Source: DAOUMF01 sp034408935 (lineage in GTDB: Bacteria > Chloroflexota > Dehalococcoidia > SM23-28-2 > RBG-16-64-32). Taken from it: 64,000 bases of DNA. The stretch is from the NCBI GenBank assembly GCA_034408935.1, contig DAOUMV010000014.1, forward strand, positions 62,001 to 126,000, given 5' to 3'. Below are positions 8,298 through 16,338 of the stretch, piece after piece; position 1 is the stretch's first letter, and every line of letters begins with the position of its first letter. Below the pieces are notes generated by a model that saw only the letters and a list, made by a program, of their open reading frames with translations, was not told the origin of the DNA and searched no databases. The position numbers and the translations under genes were made by a program.

Positions 8298-8498
8298 TCA
8301 GCCGGCGCCTGCCGACGGTGTCGCGGGCTCCAACGCCGATGAGCTACCGCCACCCAGCGCGAAGGTTGAGACGGCCCGCTCCGCCTCGTGCTCCTGGCAA
8401 CGCGGGCAGTCCACCTTGGACTCCCCCGTGGAGATGCTGCGCACGAGCTTCTCGAAGCGGTGGCCGCATGCGGAACAGACGTATTCGTAGATAGGCAT
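8298..8498 (-). CDS. FmdB-family zinc-ribbon protein
   Basis: This 66-residue protein begins MPIYEYVCSACGHRFE and continues with a CPRC pair, the signature of the FmdB/CxxC-CxxC-SSSS family. The four Cys should bind one zinc. FmdB was named as a putative regulator of formamidase genes, but the role of most members is unknown. The C-terminus is Ser/Gly/Ala-rich, as is common in the family. No Shine-Dalgarno sequence is needed: the -10 box ends nine bases before the ATG, so the mRNA is predicted to be nearly leaderless. Confidence 0.9.
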   Translation of the reverse strand: MPIYEYVCSACGHRFEKLVRSISTGESKVDCPRCQEHEAERAVSTFALGGGSSSALEPATPSAGAG

Positions 8499-8503
8499 CC
8501 TGC

Positions 8504-8536
8504 GACTAGCATACCCCTCAGGGGTATGCTAGTCAA
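8504..8536 (-). promoter_or_regulatory. fmdB-family gene promoter overlapped by a 31-base perfect palindrome
   Basis: TTGACT (8536-8531) and TATGCT (8513-8508) are 17 bases apart. A palindrome with 15-base arms and a single central base (8504-8534) covers the whole promoter from -35 to -10. The predicted start of transcription is about three bases before the ATG. The palindrome is a strong operator candidate. Confidence 0.75.
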
Positions 8537-8562
8537 CTGCCGCCCTCAACTTCTTCGGCCAC

Positions 8563-8597
8563 AGGCTGCGCATAGCGACGGCATCCGGCCCCAGCGC
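8563..8597. repeat. Duplicated start region of the tail-like gene
   Basis: The sequence around the tail-like gene start (about 8051-8075, coding MRSL on the minus strand) is repeated with one change at about 8563-8587. There it reads MRSL and then diverges to a stop after 14 codons. Comparison with 12828-12860 shows it as a roughly 30-base insertion inside a block shared by the dockerin genes, flanked by short CGGCC repeats. Confidence 0.5.
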
Positions 8598-10514
8598 CTA
8601 CTCGCAGCCCGCCCCGAACACCGGCGGCAGCACCGGGAACACGTCCCCCAGGTTGATTAGGCCGTCCGGTGATAGATCCGCCCGCGGGCTCCAGTCGGCA
8701 ATGCCATCACCATTCGTGTCGGGGTTCGACGGACTGGAGCCGAAGTACGGCGGGAGCACGCTAAACAGGTCCGCGAGGTTGATGATCTGGTTATCGTCAA
8801 AGTCCGCAGGCCACTTGTCATCCCCCTCATCACCAGGGTTCGCCGTGTCCGCACAGGGGTCCGCTGGGTCCGTACCGATTACGCCCTCGTCCGTGTCCGT
8901 GAACCCGTCGCCGTCGCTGTCGCCGCAGGGGCCGCCAACCACCACCTCGCCGCTCAGCACAGTGTTCGCCGCGAGCTCAGCGTACCCCGAAGCGGTCCCG
9001 GCAACCAGCATGAGGTCCACGTAGCCGTCCTGGCCGCCTAGCGTACTGGGGATGAGGAGCGGGCTCGTGCCGGTGCCCACAGCCGTCACTGTGATCCTCG
9101 CCAGCACGCCGTCCCCGCTCTCGTGGTTGTCCGGGGGAGGTGGGGAGATCGTTCCGTCTGCGGCCACAAACGTTGCCGAGTTTGGGTTCCACTGCGTGTC
9201 GCTATTGGAGAGGAAGCCAGCACCGCCTCTGCTGTCGATGCGAGAGAGGATGGTCACATCGTCCGGTGGCGTCGAACCGGCCGCGTCGACGTCGATGAAG
9301 TCCCAAGAATCCTCATCGATCATGGTATCCAAATCATTGTCAATGAAGTCGACGGGGTCCTCGTCGATTAGCGTGTCCCCGTCATCGTCAATGCCGATCT
9401 GTATCACGGCTGGGTCGTAGTCGATATCGATCTGGTAGCCCTTAATCCTGTCAGCGGGGTCGACCCCCTTGATGACGAGATCGAAGGTGTGGGTGTCACC
9501 GACAGCGGCGATCTCTCCGCAGTTCTCGATCGTGCCGACGGTGCTGTCGTCGTTGCCCGTGGTGTCCATGTCGATCGCCACCAGATCGACAGTGCTGAGC
9601 GGAGGCGTGGGCGTGGGCGTAGACGTAGGCGTAGTGGGCGTAGGCGTAGGTGTAGGCGTCGGTGCGGGCGTAGCCGTAGGCGTGGGCGCCGGTGTGGGCG
9701 TAGGCGTCGGCGTAGGGGTAGGCGGCGGTGGCGTGGGGACCACGCACGGCTCGCCCACGGACACGGCGCCGATCTGCACGGCGTTCACCGGAACGGGCAG
9801 GTGCTTCAGTGGCCCGTCTCCAGCCATGAGCATGAGGTCAACGAAGCCATCCTGGCCCCCGGAGGGCCCGGGAACGATGAGGCCGCTCGTGCCGGTGCCC
9901 ACGGCCGTCACCGTGATCCTTGCCAGCACCCCCTCACCGCTCTCGTGGTTGTCCGGGGGAGGTGGGGAGATCGTTAGGTCTGCGGCCACAAACGTTGCCG
10001 AGTTTGGGTTCCACTGCGTGTCGCTAATGGAGATGAAGCCAGCACCGCCTCTGCTGTCGATGCGAGACAGGATGGTCACATCGTCCGGTGGCGTCGAACC
10101 GGCCGCGTCGACGTCGATGAAGTCCCAGGGGTCCTCGTCGATCTGGGTGTCCCCGTCATCGTCGATGGAGTAGGGGTCGACGGGGTCCTCGTCAAACAAC
10201 GTGTCGCCGTCATCGTCGATGCCGATGCGTATCACGCTCGGGTCGTAGTCGATATCGATCTGGTATCCAGCGATCTTGTCGACAGGGTCCACGCCCTTGA
10301 CCACGAGGTCAAACGTATGGGTCTCGCCGACTGTGGACATCTCGTAGCACTGCTCTATCGTGCCCACCGTGCTGTCGTCGTTGCCCGTGATGTCCATGTC
10401 GATGGCCACCAAGTCGATGGCGCCGGGCAAGGCGGCAGTTGAGCGGATCGAAAGCAGCCCAGCAAACATTGCCAGCGCCGCCAGGCCGGTCAGCAGAAGT
10501 CCTGTGTATCGCAT
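8598..10514 (-). CDS. Secreted protein: two cohesin-like modules, PT-rich linker, dockerin-like C-terminus
   Basis: This 638-residue protein has a signal peptide (about 1-28). Two cohesin-like modules follow, each with THTFDLVVKGVDP and YQIDIDYDP-like strands, separated by a PT-rich linker. An EF-hand-like segment (DSDGDGFTDTDEG) leads into a C-terminal pair of dockerin-like repeats (NLADLFSVLPPYFG and NLGDVFPVLPPVFG). In cellulosomes cohesin binds dockerin and calcium drives the fold, so this protein could bind its siblings or itself on the cell surface (inference). Each cohesin-like module contains inserted DDDGD calcium-loop repeats. GGGGGTAGAG precedes the ATG. It begins 19 bases after the stop of the 10534-12759 gene, so both are likely one operon. 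Confidence 0.82.
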   Translation of the reverse strand: MRYTGLLLTGLAALAMFAGLLSIRSTAALPGAIDLVAIDMDITGNDDSTVGTIEQCYEMSTVGETHTFDLVVKGVDPVDKIAGYQIDIDYDPSVIRIGIDDDGDTLFDEDPVDPYSIDDDGDTQIDEDPWDFIDVDAAGSTPPDDVTILSRIDSRGGAGFISISDTQWNPNSATFVAADLTISPPPPDNHESGEGVLARITVTAVGTGTSGLIVPGPSGGQDGFVDLMLMAGDGPLKHLPVPVNAVQIGAVSVGEPCVVPTPPPPTPTPTPTPTPAPTPTATPAPTPTPTPTPTTPTSTPTPTPPLSTVDLVAIDMDTTGNDDSTVGTIENCGEIAAVGDTHTFDLVIKGVDPADRIKGYQIDIDYDPAVIQIGIDDDGDTLIDEDPVDFIDNDLDTMIDEDSWDFIDVDAAGSTPPDDVTILSRIDSRGGAGFLSNSDTQWNPNSATFVAADGTISPPPPDNHESGDGVLARITVTAVGTGTSPLLIPSTLGGQDGYVDLMLVAGTASGYAELAANTVLSGEVVVGGPCGDSDGDGFTDTDEGVIGTDPADPCADTANPGDEGDDKWPADFDDNQIINLADLFSVLPPYFGSSPSNPDTNGDGIADWSPRADLSPDGLINLGDVFPVLPPVFGAGCE

Positions 10515-10533
10515 ACTCTACCCCCTATGCGGG

Positions 10534-12759
10534 CTACTCGCAGCTTGAGCCGAACACCGGCGGCAGCAACGGGAACACGTCACCGAGGTTGATGAAGCCG
10601 TCCGGGACCAGGTCTCTCCGAGGGCTCCAGTCAGGGATGGTATCACCATTCGTATCGGGCACGTCTGGGCTTGAGCCGAAGTGCGGCGGGAGCACGTTGA
10701 ACAGGTCGCCGAGGTTGATCAGCGTGCTCATGTCGAAGTCCGACGGCCAGGCGTCGTCCGTCGGGTCATCGGGGCAGTTGTCCACAGGGTCCGTGCCGAC
10801 CAATACCTCGACGCCATCGGCGAACCCGTCGTAGTCGCCGTCGCCCTCCAGCCCCAGCACTGAGACCTTCCCCGCCACGCCGGGGTTGCTCAGGTGTGTG
10901 ACGTATGCGCGGTTGATCTCGGGGTTGACCGCAATGCCTTCCGCTTGGGGATCGAGGGTGATGGCGGACGTCACGGTACTGGTCGCCCCATCAATAACCT
11001 TGAGCACGCCCGGGCCGGTGGCAGGCCCGTCGGTCACGTAGATGCGATTAGCGGCGGAGTCAACGCCGATACCCTGGACAAAGCCCCCACTGGGCTGGTT
11101 TGTATCCATCGGCAGAACGGCCAGGACCTCCTCGCTGTCGCCGTCGACCACGGATACGCTCCCCTGTTCGTACACGTCGGTGGCCACACCGGCCACATAG
11201 ATGCGATCGGTCAGGGGATTCACGGCCACGGCGGCGGGGTACAGGCCCGAATCCAGAGGGATTGTTGAGATCACACTGTTAGTGGCACCGTCGATCACTG
11301 ACATCGAGTCGTCCGCCGCGTTGGCAACGTAGACGCGGCCGGTGATCGAGTTCACGTCGATTCCGGTCGGGAACCCCCCCACCGCGATCGTGGCCAGCAC
11401 CGCGCCGGTGCTGCCGTCAACAGCCGCCACGACGTTGTCCACGATACTGGTCGCGTAGACACGGTCCGTCTCGCTGTTCACGGCTAGGCCAATACCCGCC
11501 AGGAAGCTCAGCCCCAGCGGAATAGTGTCGATCACCGCGTATGTAGCTCCGTCTATCACCGAGAGCGAAGTGGGTGGAAGGCCGTTTCCCACGTAGATAC
11601 GGTTGGTGCTGGTGTTCACGGCGATGCTCTGCGGCCCGTCCGCCACAGCGATGGTGGTGATGACGTCATGAGTTACGCTGTCGATAACCGAGACCGTGTC
11701 ATCGTGGTAGTTCGCCACGTAGATGCGGTCGTCTTCGGGGTTGACCGCCGCGCCCATGGGCCCGGCACCCACATCTATCACGTCGATGAGCTGTGGTGGC
11801 ATCGGCGTCGCCGTTGGCGTGGGTGTGGGCTCCGTGGGCGTAGGTGTGGGCTCCGTGGGCGTAGGTGTCGGCGTTGGCGTAGGTGTCGGCGTCGTCGTGG
11901 GTGTGGGAGTCGGAGTCGGGGTCGGGGTAACGGTAGGTGCCGGAGTCGGGGTCGGACTTGGGGCGGGTCCCGGGGTGGGCGTGGGAGTGGGCGCGGTGAC
12001 GACGCACGGCTCGCCCACGGACACGGCGCCGACCTGCACTGTGCTCACCGGAACGGGCGTCCCCTCCAGTGGCCCATCTCCTGCGATCAGCATGAGGTTA
12101 ACGAAGCCGTCGTAACCCCCGGACGGCCCCGGAACGATGAGGCCGCTGGTGCCGGTGCCCACGGCCTCGATGGTGATCCTGGCCAGCACGCCGTCACCGG
12201 ACTCGTGGTTGGCTGGGGCGGGCGGCGTATTCGTGGCATCGGCGGCCGTGGGCGTGATCGAGCCGTCGCTATCCGGCATGGGGTCGGCGATGTGGGTTAT
12301 GGGCACGAAGTCACCGCCGCCGCTGCTGTCTATGCGGGAGAGGATCGTGACGTTGTCGGGTGGGGTCGAACCCGCGGCGTCAACGTCGAGAACCGAGATG
12401 ATCTTGATCACGCTCGGGTCGTAATCGATATCGACCTGATAGCCCTTGATCTTGTCGACGGGGTCGATCCCCTTGACAACGAGGTCAAACGTATGGGTCT
12501 CGCCCACTGTCGACATCTCGTGGCACTGCTCTATCGTGCCCACCGTGCTGTCGTCGTTGCCCACCGTGTCCATGTCGATGGCGACGAGGGTCACGTCTCC
12601 GGGACCGGCCCGGGCGACATCACGTTCACCAAGCAGCGTCGTGAGGCCGAGCACGGTGACCGCTAGCAGGACGCCCATGAGGAGGGAAGCGAGCACTACT
12701 CGTCTCGCGGGGCGGTTCACTACCCCCGACCCCAGCAGCAGCATCCGCAAATATCGCAT
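10534..12759 (-). CDS. Secreted protein: cohesin-like module, PT-rich linker, YVTN beta-propeller, dockerin-like C-terminus
   Basis: This 741-residue protein has a signal anchor (about 20-45) and one cohesin-like module closely related to those of the next gene, but without the DDDGD insert. A long Pro/Thr linker follows, then about seven YVTN-type propeller repeats (GAAVNPEDDRIYVANYHDDT, DTVSVID and similar) and the dockerin-like pair NLGDLFNVLPPHFG and NLGDVFPLLPPVFG. YVTN propellers are common in surface-layer and adhesion proteins. The start at 12759 has AGGGGGT seven bases upstream; an in-frame ATG further up has no ribosome site and lies close to the promoter. Promoter at 12797-12824. 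The long GT-rich stretch on the plus strand is the linker, not a separate gene. Confidence 0.82.
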   Translation of the reverse strand: MRYLRMLLLGSGVVNRPARRVVLASLLMGVLLAVTVLGLTTLLGERDVARAGPGDVTLVAIDMDTVGNDDSTVGTIEQCHEMSTVGETHTFDLVVKGIDPVDKIKGYQVDIDYDPSVIKIISVLDVDAAGSTPPDNVTILSRIDSSGGGDFVPITHIADPMPDSDGSITPTAADATNTPPAPANHESGDGVLARITIEAVGTGTSGLIVPGPSGGYDGFVNLMLIAGDGPLEGTPVPVSTVQVGAVSVGEPCVVTAPTPTPTPGPAPSPTPTPAPTVTPTPTPTPTPTTTPTPTPTPTPTPTEPTPTPTEPTPTPTATPMPPQLIDVIDVGAGPMGAAVNPEDDRIYVANYHDDTVSVIDSVTHDVITTIAVADGPQSIAVNTSTNRIYVGNGLPPTSLSVIDGATYAVIDTIPLGLSFLAGIGLAVNSETDRVYATSIVDNVVAAVDGSTGAVLATIAVGGFPTGIDVNSITGRVYVANAADDSMSVIDGATNSVISTIPLDSGLYPAAVAVNPLTDRIYVAGVATDVYEQGSVSVVDGDSEEVLAVLPMDTNQPSGGFVQGIGVDSAANRIYVTDGPATGPGVLKVIDGATSTVTSAITLDPQAEGIAVNPEINRAYVTHLSNPGVAGKVSVLGLEGDGDYDGFADGVEVLVGTDPVDNCPDDPTDDAWPSDFDMSTLINLGDLFNVLPPHFGSSPDVPDTNGDTIPDWSPRRDLVPDGFINLGDVFPLLPPVFGSSCE

Positions 12760-12796
12760 GGCAAACCCCCTTGGAAGCGCCCTTCCGGGCGCCCTC

Positions 12797-12824
12797 ATTG
12801 TACGCCCCTGCTATGGGCTGTCAA
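12797..12824 (-). promoter_or_regulatory. Promoter of the cohesin/YVTN gene, same cassette as at 14600-14627
   Basis: TTGACA (12824-12819) and TACAAT (12802-12797) are 16 bases apart on the minus strand. The hexamers and nearly all the spacer (GCCCATA...AGGGGCG) match the promoter at 14600-14627. It begins directly after a 3' block shared by the dockerin genes, so gene ends and promoters have been copied together. Confidence 0.72.
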
Positions 12825-12855
12825 GCGCCGCTCTCAACTTCTCCGGCCCCAGTGC

Positions 12856-14577
12856 CTACGGCGTGCAGCTTGAGCCGAACGTCGGCGGCAGCACCATGAA
12901 CACGTCCCCCAGGTTGATGAAGCCGTCCGGCGCCAGGTCTCGCCGGACACTCCAGTCGATGACGCCGTCACCATTCGTGTCGGGGTTCGATGGACTGGAG
13001 CCGAAGTACGGCGGGAGGACGTTGAACAGATCCCCGAGGTCGATCAGAGTGCTCATGTCGAAGTCGCACGGCCAGGCGTCGTCCATCTGGTCATCCGGGC
13101 AGTTGTCCACAGGGTCAGTGCCGATGTACGTCTCCGCGTAGTCGTCGTACCAGTCGCCATCGCAATCCCGGATACCCGGGCATGGGTCGCAGACATCGCC
13201 CAGGTTATCACCATCGCCGTCCTCCTGATCCGGATTGACAGCGCCCGGACAGTTGTCGATGTGATCCAGGAAGCCGTCGCAGTCCGCGTCAAGCCGGCAG
13301 TGCTCGTAAGCCCCCATGTCACAGGCAGCGCTGCCGTTCCCGTCACCATCGACGGGCCGGGCGATCCCTCTCTGATCCGCGGCGGGACAGCACGTGTCGT
13401 CTCCAGCGTCTATCGCGGGACTGCCCGCCAGGAGAGCGTGGGTCCTGGTAGAACCACCGTTGTCCTCAAGCGGGCCCATCTGCGGATCCACGTTGCTGAG
13501 ATCGCCCGTCGCGGTGAAGCCACAGGAACCGTCGCTGTCCAGGTTGTGCCCCTGCGACCAGACAACGCCGTCGCAATCGCCTCCCGACGGGTTGGCGCCC
13601 ACGATGGTATTCTTGGCCATCACGGAGCTGTATGTGGTGTTGTGGATTCCTCCCCCTGCCTGACCGGCCGTATTGTCGCTGACCGTCGTGTTCGTGATCG
13701 TCAGGTAGGCCGGCACAGCCGGGTCGCACGGGACCTCGGGAGGGCAGAACAACGCTAGGGCCTGATTGCCGATGCCGCCGCCGTAGGCTCCCGCGTCGGT
13801 GGCCGCGTTGCCGCTGACCGTGACATTGGTGAGCGTCACCGCGCCACCCAGGTTGCGGATGCCGCCGCCGATGCCGTTCGCGCCGGTGACGGTGTTACCG
13901 CTGACGGTAGTGTCCACCATCTCAACGTCGCCCAGTCGGTTGTAGACGCCGCCGCCGCCCCCCCACTCTCCGCCAACCGTGTTGTTGCTCACGGTACTGC
14001 TGCCCACCGTCAGCGTCCCGCGGTTCGCTATGCCGCCGCCGCTACCGCCCAACCAGACGACAGGGTCGTCAGCCGCGTTCCCGCTGACGCTAACGAGGGT
14101 GAGCGTGAGCGCTCCGAAGTTGAGGATGCCGCCGCCGTCGCCCACGGTGCGGCCGCCCTGCACGGTCACGCCGGTGATCTCCGCCGCGACGGACCCCGTC
14201 ACGGAAAAGACGCGGTCAATCCCGCCGCCGTCAATGACCGTAGTGTCCGCACCGGCGCCCGTCACCGTCAGGTCGTCGGTGATGTCCAGATCGCCGGTGG
14301 CTGCGCCACCTTCTGGTACCCCGGTGATACTCAGAGCGTAGATACCAGCCGGAAGGGTGATCGTATCCGCGCCGGCGTAGGCGTTCGCCTCCTGGATGGC
14401 CGCCCGCAGCGTACAATTGCCAGCGCCGTCATCGCAGGCGCCGTCGCCGGGAATCGCATCCACGGCATCAGCGGTCGAGTCTACTGTGAACGTTGACGCG
14501 TAGGCGTCGTGGCCCCCGCCGACTAGCAGTGTCCCCGCTGCCAGCAGCCCCAACAGGGAAAATCGTAAGTATCGCAT
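12856..14577 (-). CDS. Secreted CSLREA/beta-helix protein with thrombospondin-3 repeats and dockerin-like C-terminus
   Basis: This 573-residue protein starts with a signal peptide. A CSLREA-type segment (CTLRAAIQEANA) leads into a right-handed beta-helix with repeated GNTV and GGGI turns (about 100-300). A choice-of-anchor-like segment (AIDAGDDTC) follows, then thrombospondin type 3 calcium repeats (DADCDGFLDHIDNC, DGDGDNLGDVC). The C-terminus is the same dockerin-like pair seen in the two neighbouring genes (NLGDVFMVLPPTFG). The shared C-terminus suggests a common receptor or surface attachment (inference). GGAGGGGCGGGC precedes the ATG at 14577. It has its own promoter and is followed by the promoter of the next gene. 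Confidence 0.82.
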   Translation of the reverse strand: MRYLRFSLLGLLAAGTLLVGGGHDAYASTFTVDSTADAVDAIPGDGACDDGAGNCTLRAAIQEANAYAGADTITLPAGIYALSITGVPEGGAATGDLDITDDLTVTGAGADTTVIDGGGIDRVFSVTGSVAAEITGVTVQGGRTVGDGGGILNFGALTLTLVSVSGNAADDPVVWLGGSGGGIANRGTLTVGSSTVSNNTVGGEWGGGGGVYNRLGDVEMVDTTVSGNTVTGANGIGGGIRNLGGAVTLTNVTVSGNAATDAGAYGGGIGNQALALFCPPEVPCDPAVPAYLTITNTTVSDNTAGQAGGGIHNTTYSSVMAKNTIVGANPSGGDCDGVVWSQGHNLDSDGSCGFTATGDLSNVDPQMGPLEDNGGSTRTHALLAGSPAIDAGDDTCCPAADQRGIARPVDGDGNGSAACDMGAYEHCRLDADCDGFLDHIDNCPGAVNPDQEDGDGDNLGDVCDPCPGIRDCDGDWYDDYAETYIGTDPVDNCPDDQMDDAWPCDFDMSTLIDLGDLFNVLPPYFGSSPSNPDTNGDGVIDWSVRRDLAPDGFINLGDVFMVLPPTFGSSCTP

Positions 14578-14599
14578 GCCCGCCCCTCCAGGCGCTTCC

Positions 14600-14627
14600 A
14601 TTGTACGCCCCTCTTATGGGCTGTCAA
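14600..14627 (-). promoter_or_regulatory. Promoter of the CSLREA/beta-helix gene
   Basis: TTGACA (14627-14622) and TACAAT (14605-14600) are 16 bases apart and almost identical to 12797-12824. Both are followed about 22-38 bases later by an ATG encoding MRYLR. The predicted leader is short. Confidence 0.72.
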
Positions 14628-14659
14628 GCGCCTTTCCGGTGCCCCCTGACACATCCCCC

Positions 14660-14688
14660 TTACAGGTGCAGAACGCGCGTTCTAGCAT
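14660..14688 (+). promoter_or_regulatory. SOS-type promoter of the capsid cassette: LexA box within the -35/-10 spacer
   Basis: TTACAG (14660-14665) and TAGCAT (14683-14688) are 17 bases apart. The spacer contains GAACGCGCGTTC (14671-14682), which fits GAAC-N4-GTTC, the LexA box known from Gram-positive bacteria, and sits where LexA would block RNA polymerase. The flanking A and T extend the palindrome to 14 bases. Confidence 0.72.
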
Positions 14689-14727
14689 GGGTCACAGTCA
14701 AATCCCACTCAAGGAGGTTCCCGCCCC

Positions 14728-15615
14728 ATGGCCCTCACCCTCGCAGAAGCAGCAAAGCTCTCCAACGACGTCCTCCTTATCGGCGTCATCGAGACCATCA
14801 TCAAGGACTCACCCATCCTCCAGCGCATGCCCTTCATCGAGATCGTCGGCAACGGCCTCACCTACAACCGCGAGGCCACCGCTCCCTCCGCCGGCTTCTT
14901 CGACGTCGGCGACACCTGGACCGAGTCCACGCCCACCTTCACCCAGCAGACCGTCACCCTCAAGATCATGGGCGGCGACGCTGACATCGACAACTTCCTC
15001 ATCGCCACCCGCTCCAACCTCCAGGACCTCCAGTCCGCCGTCGTCCAGCTCAAGGCCAAGGCCGTCCAGCAGCTCTTCGAACAGACCTTCATCACCGGCG
15101 ACGCCACCACCAACCCCAAGGAGTTCGACGGCCTGGACGAGCTCACCGACCCCTCGCAGGAGCTCTCGATGGGGGCCAACGGCGGCTCCCTAACCCTCGA
15201 CAAGCTGGACGAGCTCATCGACACCGTCAAAGGCGGCAAGCCCAGCCTCTTCCTCATGAGCCGGCGCTCCCGGCGCATCCTCAACAAACTCGCCCGCACC
15301 GCCGGCTCCTTCCTGGAGACCGACCGCGACGAGTTCGGTCAGATGCTCCAGTTCTACGACGGCATCCCCATCGGCGTCTCCGACTACATCGCCGACGACC
15401 AGACCCAGGGCACCAGCAGCGACTGCTCCACCATCTACACCTTCCAGATGGGCGAAGGCGCCCTGGTGGGCCTCACAGCCCCCGGCGGCCTGCAGGTGGA
15501 GCGCGTCGGCTCCTTGGAGAGCAAGGACGCCAGCCGCACCCGCATCAAGTGGTACGCGTCGCTGGCCCTGTTCAACGCCGTCAAGCTGGCCCGCCTCATC
15601 GGAGTACGCCCGTAG
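14728..15615 (+). CDS. Phage major capsid protein (HK97-like)
   Basis: This 295-residue protein resembles phage major capsid proteins. It has a long N-terminal helix (LTLAEAAKLSNDVLL), a beta-hairpin region rich in Thr (TWTESTPTFTQQTVTLK), a P-domain-like helix with LSRRSRR-type residues (LMSRRSRRILNKLART) and a C-terminal RIKWYASLALFNAVKLARL strand-helix. Such proteins assemble the icosahedral shell. The start has AAGGAGGT nine bases upstream. No portal, terminase or protease gene is visible, so a complete phage is not encoded here. Codons end strongly in C, unlike the minus-strand neighbours, suggesting a separate origin. Encapsulin-type shells are a distant alternative. Confidence 0.82.
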   Translation: MALTLAEAAKLSNDVLLIGVIETIIKDSPILQRMPFIEIVGNGLTYNREATAPSAGFFDVGDTWTESTPTFTQQTVTLKIMGGDADIDNFLIATRSNLQDLQSAVVQLKAKAVQQLFEQTFITGDATTNPKEFDGLDELTDPSQELSMGANGGSLTLDKLDELIDTVKGGKPSLFLMSRRSRRILNKLARTAGSFLETDRDEFGQMLQFYDGIPIGVSDYIADDQTQGTSSDCSTIYTFQMGEGALVGLTAPGGLQVERVGSLESKDASRTRIKWYASLALFNAVKLARLIGVRP

Positions 15616-15626
15616 TCGGCTGGGCT

Positions 15627-15722
15627 TGGGCCGGCCCGACCCATTCGTCCTGAGCCTGCCCTGAGCTTGTCGAAGGGCCTGTCGAAGGATCGGGCCGGCC
15701 CAGAGCAGGGCTGAAGCCCTGC
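15627..15722. repeat. Composite intergenic repeat element with inverted arms
   Basis: Thirteen-base inverted arms (15627-15639 and 15690-15702) enclose a block with CTGAGC and CTTGTCGAAGG sub-repeats. A second perfect hairpin, GCAGGGCT-GA-AGCCCTGC, follows at 15705-15722. No gene is present. The element lies between the capsid gene and the next cassette gene, so it could affect transcription through the cassette. It is a member of the hairpin-repeat class seen elsewhere in the window. Confidence 0.6.
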
Positions 15723-15765
15723 AACTACGGGCCCCGGCGCCGGCACGAGGCTCAGAGGAGAAGCT

Positions 15766-16338
15766 GTGACCGTCCTCAAGAAGGCCATCATCAAGTCCTA
15801 CGCCGCCGCCGAGCACAAGGCGACGGTGCAGATCGCCGGCTCCCTCGGCGTCTGGCTGGACGGCATCCGCGTGGCTACCGACATCCCCGCCGCCGACGTC
15901 GTCGCCGGCCGTCAATGCACCGTCCTCTTCCTCGATCCGTCCAACCAGGACGACGCCGTCGTCATCACCATCCAGGGCGCTCTGCCCAGCGCTGGTGCCG
16001 GCTCCAGCCACGCCCCCATCGGCGCGTGCTACCCAGGCGTCCTATCCGTCTCCACCCCCAACGCCGTCGCCCCCCAGGTCCCCTACCGAGGCGCCGCCTT
16101 TACCATCGACAAGCTCTACTGCCGCCTCGCCGTCGCCCCCCAGCTCCAGGACGCCAAGGTCAAGATATGGCGCAACGGCACCAGCATGGGCGAAGTCACC
16201 ATCACCAAGAGCACCAAGGCCGGCGAGCTCGACGTCAACGTCCCCGTCTCCAGCGGCGACTACTTCGAGGCCGAGATCACCCAGACCGGCATAACCCCCA
16301 ACGAAGGCTCCGACCTCGTATGGCTATGCGTTCCCTGA
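15766..16338 (+). CDS. OB-fold, tail/baseplate-like protein of the capsid cassette
   Basis: A GTG start with GAGGAG five bases upstream opens a 190-residue protein. The N-terminal half (IIKSYAAAEHKATVQIAGSL and GRQCTVLFLDPSNQDDAVV) has the strand pattern of an OB-fold like the first domain of phage baseplate V proteins. A Gly/Ala linker and a C-terminal beta-rich domain (KIWRNGTSMGEVTITKS) follow. A role in a tail or spike is inferred from structure and location. It overlaps the next gene by 19 bases, so the two are co-translated. The family is not certain. Confidence 0.55.
   Translation: MTVLKKAIIKSYAAAEHKATVQIAGSLGVWLDGIRVATDIPAADVVAGRQCTVLFLDPSNQDDAVVITIQGALPSAGAGSSHAPIGACYPGVLSVSTPNAVAPQVPYRGAAFTIDKLYCRLAVAPQLQDAKVKIWRNGTSMGEVTITKSTKAGELDVNVPVSSGDYFEAEITQTGITPNEGSDLVWLCVP

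Noticed and set aside
9600..9735. Tandem repeats rich in GGCGTAGGCGT on the plus strand, and similar at 11815-11990; Gly/Val-rich plus-strand ORFs
   Set aside because: They encode Pro/Thr linkers (PTPTPTP) of the secreted proteins on the minus strand; the plus-strand ORFs are shadows with no start site or family.
15915..16319. Upstream part of the long plus-strand frame ending at 16823
   Set aside because: The Arg/Pro-rich residues are a frame shadow of the OB-fold gene; the real gene begins at 16320.
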